From Phycisphaeraceae bacterium (lineage in GTDB: Bacteria; Planctomycetota; Phycisphaerae; Phycisphaerales; Zrk34): DNA of 64,000 nucleotides. A program made the position numbers and the translations under genes. Position 1 is the first letter of the stretch. Every line of letters begins with the position of its first letter. This document shows, one piece after another, positions 56,094 to 64,000 of the stretch. The stretch covers positions 124,001 to 188,000 of the forward strand of contig JANQHD010000028.1 of the NCBI GenBank assembly GCA_028282805.1, read 5' to 3'. The notes beneath the pieces were generated by a model. The model was not told the origin of the DNA and ran no database searches. It worked only from the letters and a program-made list of their open reading frames with translations.

Positions 56094-56167
56094 GCGCCCG
56101 TAGCTCAGTTGGATAGAGCAGCGGCCTTCTAAGCCGCAGGTCCCAGGTTCGAATCCTGGCGGGCGTG
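56094..56167 (+). tRNA. tRNA-Arg (anticodon TCT)
   Basis: A 74-nt tRNA. Acceptor stem GCGCCCG (56094-56100) with CGGGCGT (56160-56166; one G-U), D-arm GCTCAGTTGGATAGAGC, anticodon stem GCGGC/GCCGC around CTTCTAA (anticodon TCT, reads AGA and AGG), and T-loop GGTTCGAATCC. The 3' CCA is not encoded. TAAGAT at 56073-56078 may be its -10 box. A heptamer array starts seven bases after it. Confidence 0.97.
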
Positions 56168-56173
56168 TTGCGA

Positions 56174-56215
56174 GTGGGGAGTGCGGATTGCGGAGTGCGG
56201 AGTGGGGAATCCGGA
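56174..56215 (+). repeat. Heptamer array after tRNA-Arg
   Basis: Six 7-bp units (GTGGGGA, GTGCGGA, TTGCGGA, GTGCGGA, GTGGGGA, ATCCGGA) running into the GGGGAATCC repeat. Confidence 0.85.
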
Positions 56216-56240
56216 CTTGCGCTGCGCTTCAGTCCGGCTT
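56204..56240 (+). repeat. GGGGAATCC...GTCCGGCTT dispersed repeat, copy 3
   Basis: The best-preserved copy, with CCGGAC (56211-56216) and GTCCGG (56232-56237) arms. On the minus strand it supplies the last codons and the TGA stop of the next gene. Confidence 0.85.
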
Positions 56241-57887
56241 AGCCGGGCCGTTTGTTTTCGCGGGCAGCTTCAATTCAACGACGATGTCGTGGGGTTCGGA
56301 GAAGCTGTTTTTCTTTACGCGTTCGTCGACGCCGCCGCCGTCGACGAAGTCGGGGCCGATGGAATAGATCAACACGCCCTCGGCGGTGCGCTTGTAGCAG
56401 ATCGGCTGGTCGTCGAACGGGTCGACCGGCACCGCGTCGAGGTATTCGGGGACGAGCGCTTGCAGCGAGTCGGGGTGCTTGCCGTGCGCGTGGGCGTACA
56501 AACGCAACGCGACCGCGATCCGGCACAGCATCAACCTCGCATCCGCTCGTGAGACCAGCCGCTCGCCCCTGGAGTGGGGGAACACTTGTATGATCCCTAA
56601 GTGAGCCACCGCGACGTCGTTCAGCCTTTCGCGTTGGATCGCTCGCGGCGACAAGAACCGGGTCACCTTGCCTATTGTCGAGTGCTCGTGCTCGTACCGT
56701 GGCAGGTAGTCGTTTTCAATGCGGGCGATGATGGTGTCGTACGCGTGATGCCGTTTCTGCATCGGCTGGATGTCGGCCGCGTTCGCCAGCTCGCGCTGAA
56801 GCGTGCTCAGTTCTTTCATGACTTGATTGATGTCGCACCGCCGGAGCGCATGGCCGGTGAGGCTGTCGTCGTCCACGAGTACGGGCTTGTCGCGTGAGCG
56901 ATAGTAGTACTGGGCGAGGCTGACGCCGCCCAGGGTTTCGTGTTGAACATGTTCACGCCAATTCGTGCTCGGCTTTGTTTGATTCAACTCATCCAGCACG
57001 TAGCGTAAAGTGGTTTGCGGGGTTTGTGGGTTGTGTACCAGCGGGGTTAGGACGTTGCACGCAAGACCGCGAATGGTGGTTCCAACGAGGTGGCCGATGA
57101 ATGGGATGTTCTCGCTGCGGAGCAACGCCGCCAGCCGGTGCGCCGTGAGGATGTCCTCGGCCGCTTCTTGGTACTCGCCCCGCCCGATCCGCAGGTTTGC
57201 GCGGATGATCAACGTTTCGGCGAAAGCGCGATGGATACTCACGTCGGGTGCCAGCACGTCCCACAGGCTATCGGTGTCGTCGCCGATCTTTGGCGGGGCG
57301 TAATAGCGTTCACGCCGGGTTGCGGACCGGAGGAGATCGAGCTGTTGGCGGTTTGATTCGAGCCACGCCACGAGTTTCGGGTACTGTTCGCGCGACCAGG
57401 GATGTTCCATGGCGAGGTCGTACTGATCTTGCAGCGCATCGCCGGCTTTGTCGGGATCGAAGGTGTCGGGGTATTGTTCGATCTGCCGTTGGCGCAGTTC
57501 GCGTTTGACGCTGTCGATGGTGACGAAGTCCGGGAACGGATCACCCGTCTCGGGCAGGCCGAGTTGGCGGCGTATCGCTCCCAGGTGATCCGCGTCGAGC
57601 ATGTCGGGGCCGATGATCGACAGCAACGGTACGAACGCGTTGTTGTCGTTGGTCACGCCTTCACTGAGCATGTCGTTGTGGTACTTGATGTAGTCGACGG
57701 TGCCGTCGGCCCGCAGGGGCCCGGTGATGACCGTGGTTTCGGGGGAGACGACCAACTTCACCGGAGGCAGCGGCCAGGCGATGGAGAAGAGGTACGCGAT
57801 AAGCAGCGCGCCGGGGGTGCCGAGGTAGAGCAGGCGGGCGTAGAACTTGCGGCGGTGTTCCGGAAGGGGGGTGGTCATGGCGTGCAT
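56229..57887 (-). CDS. Large hypothetical membrane-anchored protein
   Basis: A 552-residue protein with one transmembrane segment near residues 19-38 and a long extracytoplasmic, mostly helical part. Near the C-terminus the pattern H-P-D-S-L-Q-A-L-V-P-E-Y-L-D-A-V-P-V-D-P-F-D and Y-S-I-G-P-D-F-V-D-G-G-G resembles a segment common in planctomycete proteins and in pseudopilin-like C-termini. No enzyme family is recognised. Its last residues (A-K-P-D) and stop come from a dispersed repeat, so the C-terminus has been rewritten by repeat insertion. An in-frame ATG three codons in is an equally possible start. Confidence 0.78.
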   Translation of the reverse strand: MHAMTTPLPEHRRKFYARLLYLGTPGALLIAYLFSIAWPLPPVKLVVSPETTVITGPLRADGTVDYIKYHNDMLSEGVTNDNNAFVPLLSIIGPDMLDADHLGAIRRQLGLPETGDPFPDFVTIDSVKRELRQRQIEQYPDTFDPDKAGDALQDQYDLAMEHPWSREQYPKLVAWLESNRQQLDLLRSATRRERYYAPPKIGDDTDSLWDVLAPDVSIHRAFAETLIIRANLRIGRGEYQEAAEDILTAHRLAALLRSENIPFIGHLVGTTIRGLACNVLTPLVHNPQTPQTTLRYVLDELNQTKPSTNWREHVQHETLGGVSLAQYYYRSRDKPVLVDDDSLTGHALRRCDINQVMKELSTLQRELANAADIQPMQKRHHAYDTIIARIENDYLPRYEHEHSTIGKVTRFLSPRAIQRERLNDVAVAHLGIIQVFPHSRGERLVSRADARLMLCRIAVALRLYAHAHGKHPDSLQALVPEYLDAVPVDPFDDQPICYKRTAEGVLIYSIGPDFVDGGGVDERVKKNSFSEPHDIVVELKLPAKTNGPAKPD

Positions 57888-57907
57888 GATACCCGTTGTG
57901 GGGCGCC

Positions 57908-57930
57908 GGTCGCGAGCGACCGGGCTAAAC
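57908..57930 (-). repeat. GTTTAGCC-type dispersed repeat after the oxidoreductase gene
   Basis: GTTTAGCC followed by a GC-rich hairpin (CCGGTCG / CGACCGG around a four-base loop). The TAG within GTTTAGCC is the stop codon of the Gfo/Idh gene. Confidence 0.65.
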
Positions 57931-58941
57931 GATTGGGCTGATGTCGATGGGCGATTTCGCGCGGTCGGACTCGATGGCGCACGCGGCCATGGCGTAGCTT
58001 TTCAGGTTGTCGGTGGCGACGCACTGCGGGGGCGGGCCGCCGGCGAGGGCGGCGAGGAACTCGCGCAGGTTTTCGTGCATGCCGGAGCGCGGCATCTCGG
58101 GCGTTTCGAGTTCCTCGTTCCAGTATTCCCACATGAACTTCTCGCTCGGCTCGGCCTCGTGCAGCGTCGGCGGCTGGTCGTCGGCCCAGATGAGTGAGCC
58201 CTTGGTGCCGACGATGCGCCAGTTGCCGTTCCAGGGGGTGTGCTTGCCCTCGGCGCACCACGAGCCGCGGTAGGTGAAGGCGACGCCGTCGGTCATGTCG
58301 AACACGCAGTCGGCGGCGCAACCGTTGGCGGCCCACGAGTTGACGGGGTTGTACTGCCGGCAGTAGACGCCGAGCGGGTCGACGCCGGCCATCATGCGGG
58401 CCAGGTCGAAGTGGTGGATGGCCATGTCGTTGAGCAGGGGGCTGTCCATCTCGGCGCGGAAGCCGGTGTAGTGCACGCCCATGATGAAGTCGCAGTACAC
58501 GGCGGTGATCCGGCCGATGCGGCCGGCGCGGATCGCGTCGCGCATCACCATCGCGCCCGGCTCCCAGCGGCGCGACTGGCTGACGGTGTAGAGCAAGCCC
58601 GCGTGGGCGGCGGCCTCGACCATCGCACGCGCATCGTCGAGGTTGTGGGACATCGGCTTTTCGCCGAGCACGGCGAGGTTTGCTGCGAAAGCGGCGCACG
58701 CGACGTCGCGGTGGGCGCCGGGCGTGGTCAGGTCGAGCACGAAGTCGGCGTCGCGCTCGGCGATCGCCTCGCGGTAGTCGGTGAACGGCTCGGCCGAGTC
58801 GAGCTGGCAGAACGCGATCGCCGTGTCGGCCAGCGCCAGGTCGAGGTCCACCACGGCGACCACGTCGACGCCCTCGGCTTTCAGCGCCGCGAACCAGACC
58901 TTCGAGATCGCCCCCGCTCCGACGACGATTGCTCGCACCAC
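57925..58941 (-). CDS. Gfo/Idh/MocA-family oxidoreductase
   Basis: A 338-residue NAD(P)-dependent oxidoreductase. The Rossmann fold starts with I-V-V-G-A-G-A-I-S-K-V-W, and L-G-E-K-P-M-S-H-N carries the E-K-P signature with the catalytic Lys. D-M-A-I-H-H-F-D-L-A matches the usual D-x-x-x-H active-site pair. Planctomycetes encode many such enzymes, most acting on sugars or inositols; the substrate is unknown. The start is GTG at 58941 behind AGGAG. The gene ends in a GTTTAGCC repeat that provides its stop codon. Confidence 0.93.
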   Translation of the reverse strand: MVRAIVVGAGAISKVWFAALKAEGVDVVAVVDLDLALADTAIAFCQLDSAEPFTDYREAIAERDADFVLDLTTPGAHRDVACAAFAANLAVLGEKPMSHNLDDARAMVEAAAHAGLLYTVSQSRRWEPGAMVMRDAIRAGRIGRITAVYCDFIMGVHYTGFRAEMDSPLLNDMAIHHFDLARMMAGVDPLGVYCRQYNPVNSWAANGCAADCVFDMTDGVAFTYRGSWCAEGKHTPWNGNWRIVGTKGSLIWADDQPPTLHEAEPSEKFMWEYWNEELETPEMPRSGMHENLREFLAALAGGPPPQCVATDNLKSYAMAACAIESDRAKSPIDISPIV

Positions 58942-58993
58942 GTGACCGCTCCTTTCGGGTGTGTGGCAGATGGTAACGTGTTGTGTGAAGAAT

Positions 58994-59019
58994 AAAAAAG
59001 CCCCGCGGGGTGGCGGGGC
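58994..59019 (-). terminator. Terminator of the prs-rplY-pth-rpsF-ssb-rplI unit
   Basis: On the minus strand GCCCCGC (59019-59013), loop CACCCC, GCGGGGC (59006-59000), then six T (58999-58994). Perfect 7-bp stem right after rplI. Confidence 0.95.
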
Positions 59020-59035
59020 GGGGGCTATATAGGGG

Positions 59036-59626
59036 TTACAGGTTGTTGTCGGCCTCGGCGGGCACGCGGAAGGATTCTTCCTTCGGCGCTTCGGCCTCGG
59101 CTTCGCCCTCGACCTTGGCTTCGGCTTCCGCCTCGGCCTCTTCGAGCAGTTCCTCGGCGGGCTTGTCGGACACGACCCACAGCTTGATCTCGGTGGCCAG
59201 GTCGTCGTCGACCTTGATCGGGATCATGTAGCTGTCGAGGCGCTTGATCGGGTCGCCGATGCGCACGTCGCGCTCGTTGATCGCGAAGCCCTCTTCACGC
59301 AGCGCATCGGCGATGTCGGCTTGCGTGACCGAGCCGAACAACACGCCCGACTCGTTGGCGGCGCGTTGCAGGGTGATCTCGTGTTCTTCGAGCGAGGCGA
59401 TGAGGCGCTCGCGCTGCTCGCGGAGTTCGCGGAGCTGCCGCTCGACCTCGGCGCGGCGCTCCTCGACGGCGGCGCGGGCCGCGTCGGTCGGTTGGGTGGC
59501 TAGGCCCATCGGCAACAGGTAGTTGCGGGCGTAGCCGGCCTTGACGGAAACGACGTCGCCGACGATGCCGAGCTTCTCGACGTTCTCCAGCAGCATCAGC
59601 GAGACGCTCTTCTTCGATGATGTCAT
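59036..59626 (-). CDS. rplI: 50S ribosomal protein L9
   Basis: A 196-residue L9, longer than the usual 148. The N-terminal domain has the signature L-E-N-V-E-K-L-G-I-V-G-D-V-V-S-V-K-A-G-Y-A-R-N-Y-L split over residues 13-37, a long central helix (R-A-A-V-E-E-R-R-A-E-V-E-R-Q-L) and the C-terminal rRNA-binding domain. After it comes an acidic tail of about 40 residues (E-A-E-A-E-A-K-V-E-G-E-A-E-A-E) not found in model bacteria. AGGAGGA precedes the ATG. The usual neighbour rpsR is absent between ssb and rplI. Confidence 0.96.
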   Translation of the reverse strand: MTSSKKSVSLMLLENVEKLGIVGDVVSVKAGYARNYLLPMGLATQPTDAARAAVEERRAEVERQLRELREQRERLIASLEEHEITLQRAANESGVLFGSVTQADIADALREEGFAINERDVRIGDPIKRLDSYMIPIKVDDDLATEIKLWVVSDKPAEELLEEAEAEAEAKVEGEAEAEAPKEESFRVPAEADNNL

Positions 59627-59693
59627 GGTGTCCTCCTTTCAGGACGGGAGTTAGACGCCGCCACGCGCGACGCCAACATGTCTAAATAAGTTT

Positions 59694-59770
59694 CAAGTTC
59701 CAAGTCCGGGTTCCGGGTTCCGGGGCTCGGGTTCCGGGCCTCAAGTCTCAAGACTCAAGCCTCAAGACTC
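59694..59770. repeat. Long heptamer array between ssb and rplI
   Basis: Eleven consecutive 7-bp units; the composition shifts from CAAGTCC and GGGTTCC types to AAGTCTC, AAGACTC and AAGCCTC without losing phase. This shows that the GGGTTCC and CTCAAG variants elsewhere in the window belong to one family. Confidence 0.9.
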
Positions 59771-59775
59771 ACATA

Positions 59776-60282
59776 TCAAAACGGAATATCCTCGTCGCCG
59801 GCGCCGGGGTCGCCCATGGGCGGGGCGCTGGGGGCGGGGCCGCGGTTGTCGTAGTTGCTTCCGCCGCCACCACCGCCACCGCGGTTGTTGTAGTTTGAGC
59901 CGGCGTTGTTGTAGTCGCCGCCGCTGCCGCCGCCTTCACCGCCGCCACCGCCGCGGGAATCGATGAACTGGAAGCCCTCGACGAACACGCGGTGCTTGGA
60001 GCGCTGGTTGCCATCTTTGTCCTGCCAGCGGTCGAGCTGGAGCCGGCCCTCGATGAACACCGGCCGACCCTTGCGGAGGTATTGGTTCAAAAGCTCGGCA
60101 GTCCGGCCGAACGACCGGCAGTCGACGAACAGCGTCTCCTCGCCCTGCTCGCCGTCCTGCTTGCGGAAGCGCCGGTTCACGGCCAAGCCGAACTCGACGA
60201 CCGGCGTGTTGCTCGGCAGGTAGCTCAGTTCGGGGTCGCGGGTCAGGTTGCCCATCAGCATGATCTTGTTGAAGTTCGCCAT
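59776..60282 (-). CDS. ssb: Single-stranded DNA-binding protein
   Basis: A 168-residue SSB. The OB fold spans residues 1-110 (M-A-N-F-N-K-I-M-L-M-G-N-L-T-R-D-P-E near the start, F-V-D-C-R-S-F-G-R-T-A-E, Y-L-R-K-G-R-P-V-F-I-E-G-R-L). A Gly/Asn/Tyr-rich linker follows (113-155), and the C-terminal tip D-E-D-I-P-F recruits partner proteins. It lies between rpsF and rplI in the conserved ribosomal cluster. Confidence 0.98.
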   Translation of the reverse strand: MANFNKIMLMGNLTRDPELSYLPSNTPVVEFGLAVNRRFRKQDGEQGEETLFVDCRSFGRTAELLNQYLRKGRPVFIEGRLQLDRWQDKDGNQRSKHRVFVEGFQFIDSRGGGGGEGGGSGGDYNNAGSNYNNRGGGGGGGSNYDNRGPAPSAPPMGDPGAGDEDIPF

Positions 60283-60337
60283 GTCTTAGCTCCTGTTTGC
60301 GGTGGTGCTGATCAACAATGAATGACGTTACGTGGTT

Positions 60338-60820
60338 TTACTCGGCGGGCGTGGCCGGCTCGTCGGCCGCGGGCGTTTCGGCGACGACGGGCTCGGCGGG
60401 CGCCTCGGGGGCGGCGTTCGCTTCTTCGGTGTCGGCGGGCGCATCGTCGGCGCGGAGCGCAGCCTCGTCGGCGGTCTTCGACGCGGCCTGCACGAACTGC
60501 TCCAGCTCGGTCTCGCCGATGTGGTCGCCCTTGATGATCATGCAGCGCAGCAGCTTCTCGTTGAGCGTGACGTCGCGCTCGATGTTGGCGATCTGGCTGC
60601 CGCGCGCCTTGAAGTGCGTCAGCAGGTACAGGCCGCGCTTCTGGCCCTTGATCTCGTAGGCCAGCTTGCGCTCGTCCCACTTGCTCAGCGTGATCACCTC
60701 GGCCTCGGCGCGGTCGAGGATCTCCTGAAGCGTCTCCATCGCCACGTTCAGGTCGCCTTCGATCTCCTGGATGTTGAACAGGAAAAGGCCTTCGTACAAA
60801 GCTACGTTCGATTCGGACAT
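60338..60820 (-). CDS. rpsF: 30S ribosomal protein S6
   Basis: A 160-residue S6. Residues 5-100 are the ferredoxin-like fold: A-L-Y-E-G-L-F-L-F-N, K-W-D-E-R-K-L-A-Y-E-I-K-G-Q-K-R-G-L-Y and R-D-V-T-L-N-E-K-L-L-R-C-M-I-I. The last ~50 residues form an Ala/Glu/Pro-rich tail, parallel to the acidic tails of L9 and L25 in this operon. The cluster order pth-rpsF-ssb-rplI is kept. Confidence 0.95.
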   Translation of the reverse strand: MSESNVALYEGLFLFNIQEIEGDLNVAMETLQEILDRAEAEVITLSKWDERKLAYEIKGQKRGLYLLTHFKARGSQIANIERDVTLNEKLLRCMIIKGDHIGETELEQFVQAASKTADEAALRADDAPADTEEANAAPEAPAEPVVAETPAADEPATPAE

Positions 60821-60874
60821 GTCGTTTAAGCTCCTTCGTTCGGTGGTATGGGACCCGCGCGGGGTCCGAACGAT

Positions 60875-61486
60875 TCAAGTTTGTTTCGTGTCGGTATCCG
60901 TCTGGTTGTTTTCCGGTCGGGCGTTGTAGCGGCTCATCACGTCGGCGATGTCACCGGTCAGCCAGGCCTCGATCGCGTCGCACGCCTTGCCCACCGCGGG
61001 CTGGAGGTCGGCCAGCTGCTCGTCGGTGAACCGGCTGAGCACGTAGTCGGCCTGGGGCACCTTGTGCTCGCCGTGCCGCGGCGCGCCCACGCCGACACGC
61101 AGCCGGGGGTAGGCGTCGGTGCCGAGGGCGCGGGCGATGTCGGACAGACCGTTGTGCCCGCCGGCGCCGCCTTGCGGTCGCACGCGGATCGCGCCGACCG
61201 GCAGCGCCGTGTCGTCGACGACCACCATCACCTCGCCCGGCTCGAGCCGATGGAAGCGCGCAGCTTCTCCGACGGCCAGGCCGCTGCGGTTCATGTAGGT
61301 GGTCGGTTGCATGAGCATGACTTTCTCGCTGCCGATCAAACCGTCGAGCAGTGACGCGTGGAACTTCGCCTTGGCGCCGGCCAGCCCGTGCCGCTGGGCC
61401 AGCGCTTCGAGCACCATGAAGCCGACGTTGTGTCGCGTCTTGTGGTACTCGCGGCCCGGGTTGCCTAGTCCGACGATCAGCTTCAT
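60875..61486 (-). CDS. pth: Peptidyl-tRNA hydrolase
   Basis: A 203-residue hydrolase that recycles peptidyl-tRNA. I-V-G-L-G-N-P-G-R-E-Y-H-K-T-R-H-N-V-G-F carries the catalytic His19 and the substrate-binding Asn9; M-Q-P-T-T-Y-M-N-R-S-G and G-G-A-G-G-H-N-G-L are conserved. The usual V-H-D-D-L-D reads V-V-D-D-T-A here; the catalytic Asp is kept. It follows rplY after 18 bases, a conserved pairing. Confidence 0.97.
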   Translation of the reverse strand: MKLIVGLGNPGREYHKTRHNVGFMVLEALAQRHGLAGAKAKFHASLLDGLIGSEKVMLMQPTTYMNRSGLAVGEAARFHRLEPGEVMVVVDDTALPVGAIRVRPQGGAGGHNGLSDIARALGTDAYPRLRVGVGAPRHGEHKVPQADYVLSRFTDEQLADLQPAVGKACDAIEAWLTGDIADVMSRYNARPENNQTDTDTKQT

Positions 61487-61504
61487 CGTTCTGCGCCGCG
61501 GCCG

Positions 61505-62161
61505 TTACTCGCCGGCTTCTTCGTCCTTACGCTCGGTCAACACCTCGGGCTCGGCGCCGGAAGCGGCCTCGGCGGGGGTCTCCTCGACCTCCTCCTCTTC
61601 CTTCTTCACGTGCACCATGGCCACCACGGCGTCGCCGTCGGTCACCAGCGCCACGCCGGCCGGCAGCTCGACCTGCGAGGCGGTGATCGAGCTGTTGGAT
61701 TCGAGCTCGCTGACGTCAACGACGACCTCTTCGGGGATCGCGTTGGCCTTGCAGGACACTTCCAGGTCGGTCAGCGGGTGCTCGAAGATCGCGCCGGCGA
61801 CCTTGCAGCCGGGCGCCTTGTCCCGGCCCTTGATCACGATGGGCACCGAGACGCTCACCTCTTCGTTGAGGTTCACCCGCGCCAGGTCGGCGTGGATGAT
61901 GTGGTCGCCGAGGAAGTCGTACTGCAGGTCCTTGATCAGGCAGGTCTCGCTCTTGCCCGAGTCGATCTTCAACTCGAACAGGTGAGCGCCGCCGAGCAGC
62001 TGCTCGATGAACGACTCGCCGTCGACCGACAGGTGCTGGGGCTCTTTGCCGTGGCCGTAGACGACGACGGGCAGCCTGCCGGCCTTGCGCAGCCGGTTGG
62101 AGTACCGCGTGCCGGTCCGCGGCCGCGTCTCCGCTGCAAAAGTAGGTGTTTCATGGGTCAT
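61505..62161 (-). CDS. rplY: 50S ribosomal protein L25 (Ctc type)
   Basis: A 218-residue L25 of the long Ctc/TL5 type that binds 5S rRNA. The N-terminal domain includes L-R-K-A-G-R-L-P-V-V-V-Y-G and K-D-L-Q-Y-D-F; the C-terminal beta domain has E-V-S-V-S-V-P-I-V-I-K-G and A-I-P-E-E-V-V-V-D-V-S-E-L. An acidic tail ends it. The GGAG before the ATG (62169-62172 on the minus strand) lies within a heptamer array, so the array provides the ribosome-binding site. Confidence 0.96.
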   Translation of the reverse strand: MTHETPTFAAETRPRTGTRYSNRLRKAGRLPVVVYGHGKEPQHLSVDGESFIEQLLGGAHLFELKIDSGKSETCLIKDLQYDFLGDHIIHADLARVNLNEEVSVSVPIVIKGRDKAPGCKVAGAIFEHPLTDLEVSCKANAIPEEVVVDVSELESNSSITASQVELPAGVALVTDGDAVVAMVHVKKEEEEVEETPAEAASGAEPEVLTERKDEEAGE

Positions 62162-62165
62162 TTGT

Positions 62166-62200
62166 TATCTCCGATCTTCAATCTGCGATGTTCGATCTAT
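62166..62200. repeat. Heptamer array, left flank of the four-helix-bundle gene
   Basis: Five 7-bp units (TATCTCC, GATCTTC, AATCTGC, GATGTTC, GATCTAT). It contains the stop codon of the four-helix-bundle gene and the Shine-Dalgarno of rplY. ATGTTCGATCT at 62188-62198 is inversely repeated at 62592-62602. Confidence 0.85.
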
Positions 62201-62559
62201 TGTTCTGTCTTACGCGCTCTCGCGGTCTTCTTGGAGGCGACGATGATGGCGAGTATTTCCTGTGCTTCGGTCAGCAGCGAGGCGACGCGTTTTTCTTCCA
62301 TCAGGTCGCCGTCGACGATCATCTCCAGCCAGAACACGGTTTCGTCGGCTTCCTCTTCGACGACGCCGAGCTTGGCGATAAACTCCGCTTTCGATCGGGC
62401 GCGTCCGGCGGCCCGGTAGTTCGCCGCGACCGACATGCCGCTCCTGAGTAGTTGTCGCCCGACCTCCCTGCCGAGCACGTCTTTCATCAACACCCGCGCC
62501 AGTTTCAAGATCCGCAGCGCGAGTTGTTTTGTCCGATTCTCCAGTTCCACCCGGTCCAT
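62197..62559 (-). CDS. Four-helix-bundle protein of the S23/IVS family
   Basis: A 120-residue all-helical protein. The pattern R-T-K-Q-L-A-L-R-I-L-K-L, G-R-Q-L-L-R-S-G-M-S-V-A-A-N-Y-R-A-A-G-R-A-R-S-K-A-E-F split over residues 35-62, and E-E-A-D-E-T-V-F-W-L-E-M identifies the family first seen in intervening sequences of 23S rRNA and related to the Avd accessory protein of diversity-generating retroelements. Its function is unknown. It interrupts the prs-rplY-pth order and is bounded on both sides by heptamer arrays in inverse orientation; its stop codon lies inside one of them. Confidence 0.93.
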   Translation of the reverse strand: MDRVELENRTKQLALRILKLARVLMKDVLGREVGRQLLRSGMSVAANYRAAGRARSKAEFIAKLGVVEEEADETVFWLEMIVDGDLMEEKRVASLLTEAQEILAIIVASKKTARARKTEQ

Positions 62560-62571
62560 CGCGTTCCTTTC

Positions 62572-62602
62572 GATCGCACATCGGCGATCGCAGATCGAAC
62601 AT

Positions 62603-62606
<4 letters not shown>
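62572..62606. repeat. Heptamer array, right flank of the four-helix-bundle gene
   Basis: Five 7-bp units (GATCGCA, CATCGGC, GATCGCA, GATCGAA, CATTTAT) between the prs stop codon, which it includes, and the start of the four-helix-bundle gene. Confidence 0.85.
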
Positions 62607-63585
<979 letters not shown>

Positions 63586-63589
<4 letters not shown>

Positions 63590-64000
63590 TTGGTGACCTC
63601 CATGCCCAGGCGTGCGCGGAGGATGGCGTCGACCTCCGCGAGTTGTGGCGGGTTGTTGATGCTCAAAACGTCCTGCGGCGGCACGGCGTCGATGACCTCG
63701 ACCGGCTTGCCCTGCGAGCGGAACAGGCCGAACAGGTCGGTGATGTAGTACTCGCCGGACGCGTTGGTGTTCGACAGCTCCGGCAGGGCGGCGAACAGCT
63801 CGGCGGCGTCGAAGCAGTAGTAGCTGGGGTTGACCTCGCGGATGACCAGTTCGTCTTCGGTCGCGTCTTTCTGTTCGACGATGCGGTCGAGCCGGCCCTC
63901 GGGGCTGCGCACGACGCGGCCGTAGCCGGTGGGGTCGTCGATGACGGCCGTGGCGAGCGTGGCGGCGGCGGCGGTGGTGCGGTGGCGTTCGAGCAACTGG
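63586..64000 (-). CDS. GlmU-like nucleotidyltransferase, 3' part only
   Basis: The last 138 codons of a gene that enters from beyond the right edge. G-Y-G-R-V-V-R, I-V-E-Q-K-D-A, E-V-N-P-S-Y-Y-C-F-D and N-A-S-G-E-Y-Y-I-T-D-L match the uridylyltransferase domain of GlmU, which makes UDP-N-acetylglucosamine. The protein ends soon after this domain (R-L-G-M-E-V-T-K), so the left-handed beta-helix acetyltransferase domain is missing. It is either a single-domain UDP-sugar pyrophosphorylase or GlmU split into two genes. It is coupled to prs by an ATGA overlap. Confidence 0.88.

Overview
The window looks like a high-GC (mostly 60-68 %) planctomycete chromosome, most likely a flagellated member of the Phycisphaerae. 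The grounds are two formylglycine-type sulfatases next to GH43-like glycosidases, a VPLPA/PEP-CTERM-type exported protein, DUF1570 and MJ0042-type zinc-ribbon proteins, a FliW-CsrA-two-flagellin block, and many dispersed short repeats. This placement is an inference from gene content; no rRNA is present.

Layout. 1-2 kb: ECF sigma factor with the start of a coupled gene, a macro-domain protein and a DUF6985-like protein. 2.4-10.5 kb: GH43-like protein and sulfatase in one minus-strand unit, DUF1570 protease-like protein, topA, second GH43-like protein. 10.5-13.4 kb: minus-strand run fkbM-type methyltransferase, yjbQ, DinB-like, miaA. 13.5-23.7 kb: pgk, second sulfatase, a TPR protein, rpe, HAD phosphatase, ileS behind a transcription attenuator, and a small membrane protein. 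23.8-28.2 kb: histidine kinase plus NtrC-type sigma54 activator, zinc-ribbon protein, aat. 28.2-30.4 kb: CTERM protein and ribBA. 30.5-31.9 kb: a low-GC cassette of three small genes. 32.1-46.0 kb: flagellar block (small gene, flgF, flgG, flgA, flgH, flgI, flgJ-like, flgN-like, flgK, flgL, fliW, csrA, two flagellins). 46.3-53.2 kb: AEC transporter, pgi and a giant AsmA-like protein. 53.3-58.9 kb: LysE exporter in a repeat-flanked segment, rluB-like, alpha/beta hydrolase, tRNA-Arg(TCT), unknown protein, Gfo/Idh oxidoreductase. 59.0-64.0 kb: minus-strand housekeeping unit (glmU-like 5' partial), prs, four-helix-bundle gene, rplY, pth, rpsF, ssb, rplI.

How it works together. Pgk, Rpe, Pgi and Prs cover central sugar and pentose metabolism; GH43 and sulfatase genes point to degradation of sulfated polysaccharides. 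The flagellar block is wired for post-transcriptional control: both flagellin mRNAs carry a hairpin whose loop presents the Shine-Dalgarno GGA to CsrA, and the fliW leader carries similar hairpins. A possible sigma54 promoter heads the rod/ring operon, and a kinase/NtrC pair that could serve it lies 6 kb away.

The most notable find is upstream of ileS: a promoter, an 18-codon leader with four Ile codons in five, and mutually exclusive antiterminator and terminator helices. This is a textbook amino-acid attenuator, here for isoleucyl-tRNA synthetase. The ileS gene also has an AT-richer segment that coincides with its CP1 editing domain. Other notable features are 7-bp-period repeat arrays (two of them flank a four-helix-bundle gene as inverted copies), a set of TANNAT-N7-start promoters that predict leaderless mRNAs, and a RibBA whose cyclohydrolase zinc cysteines are missing.
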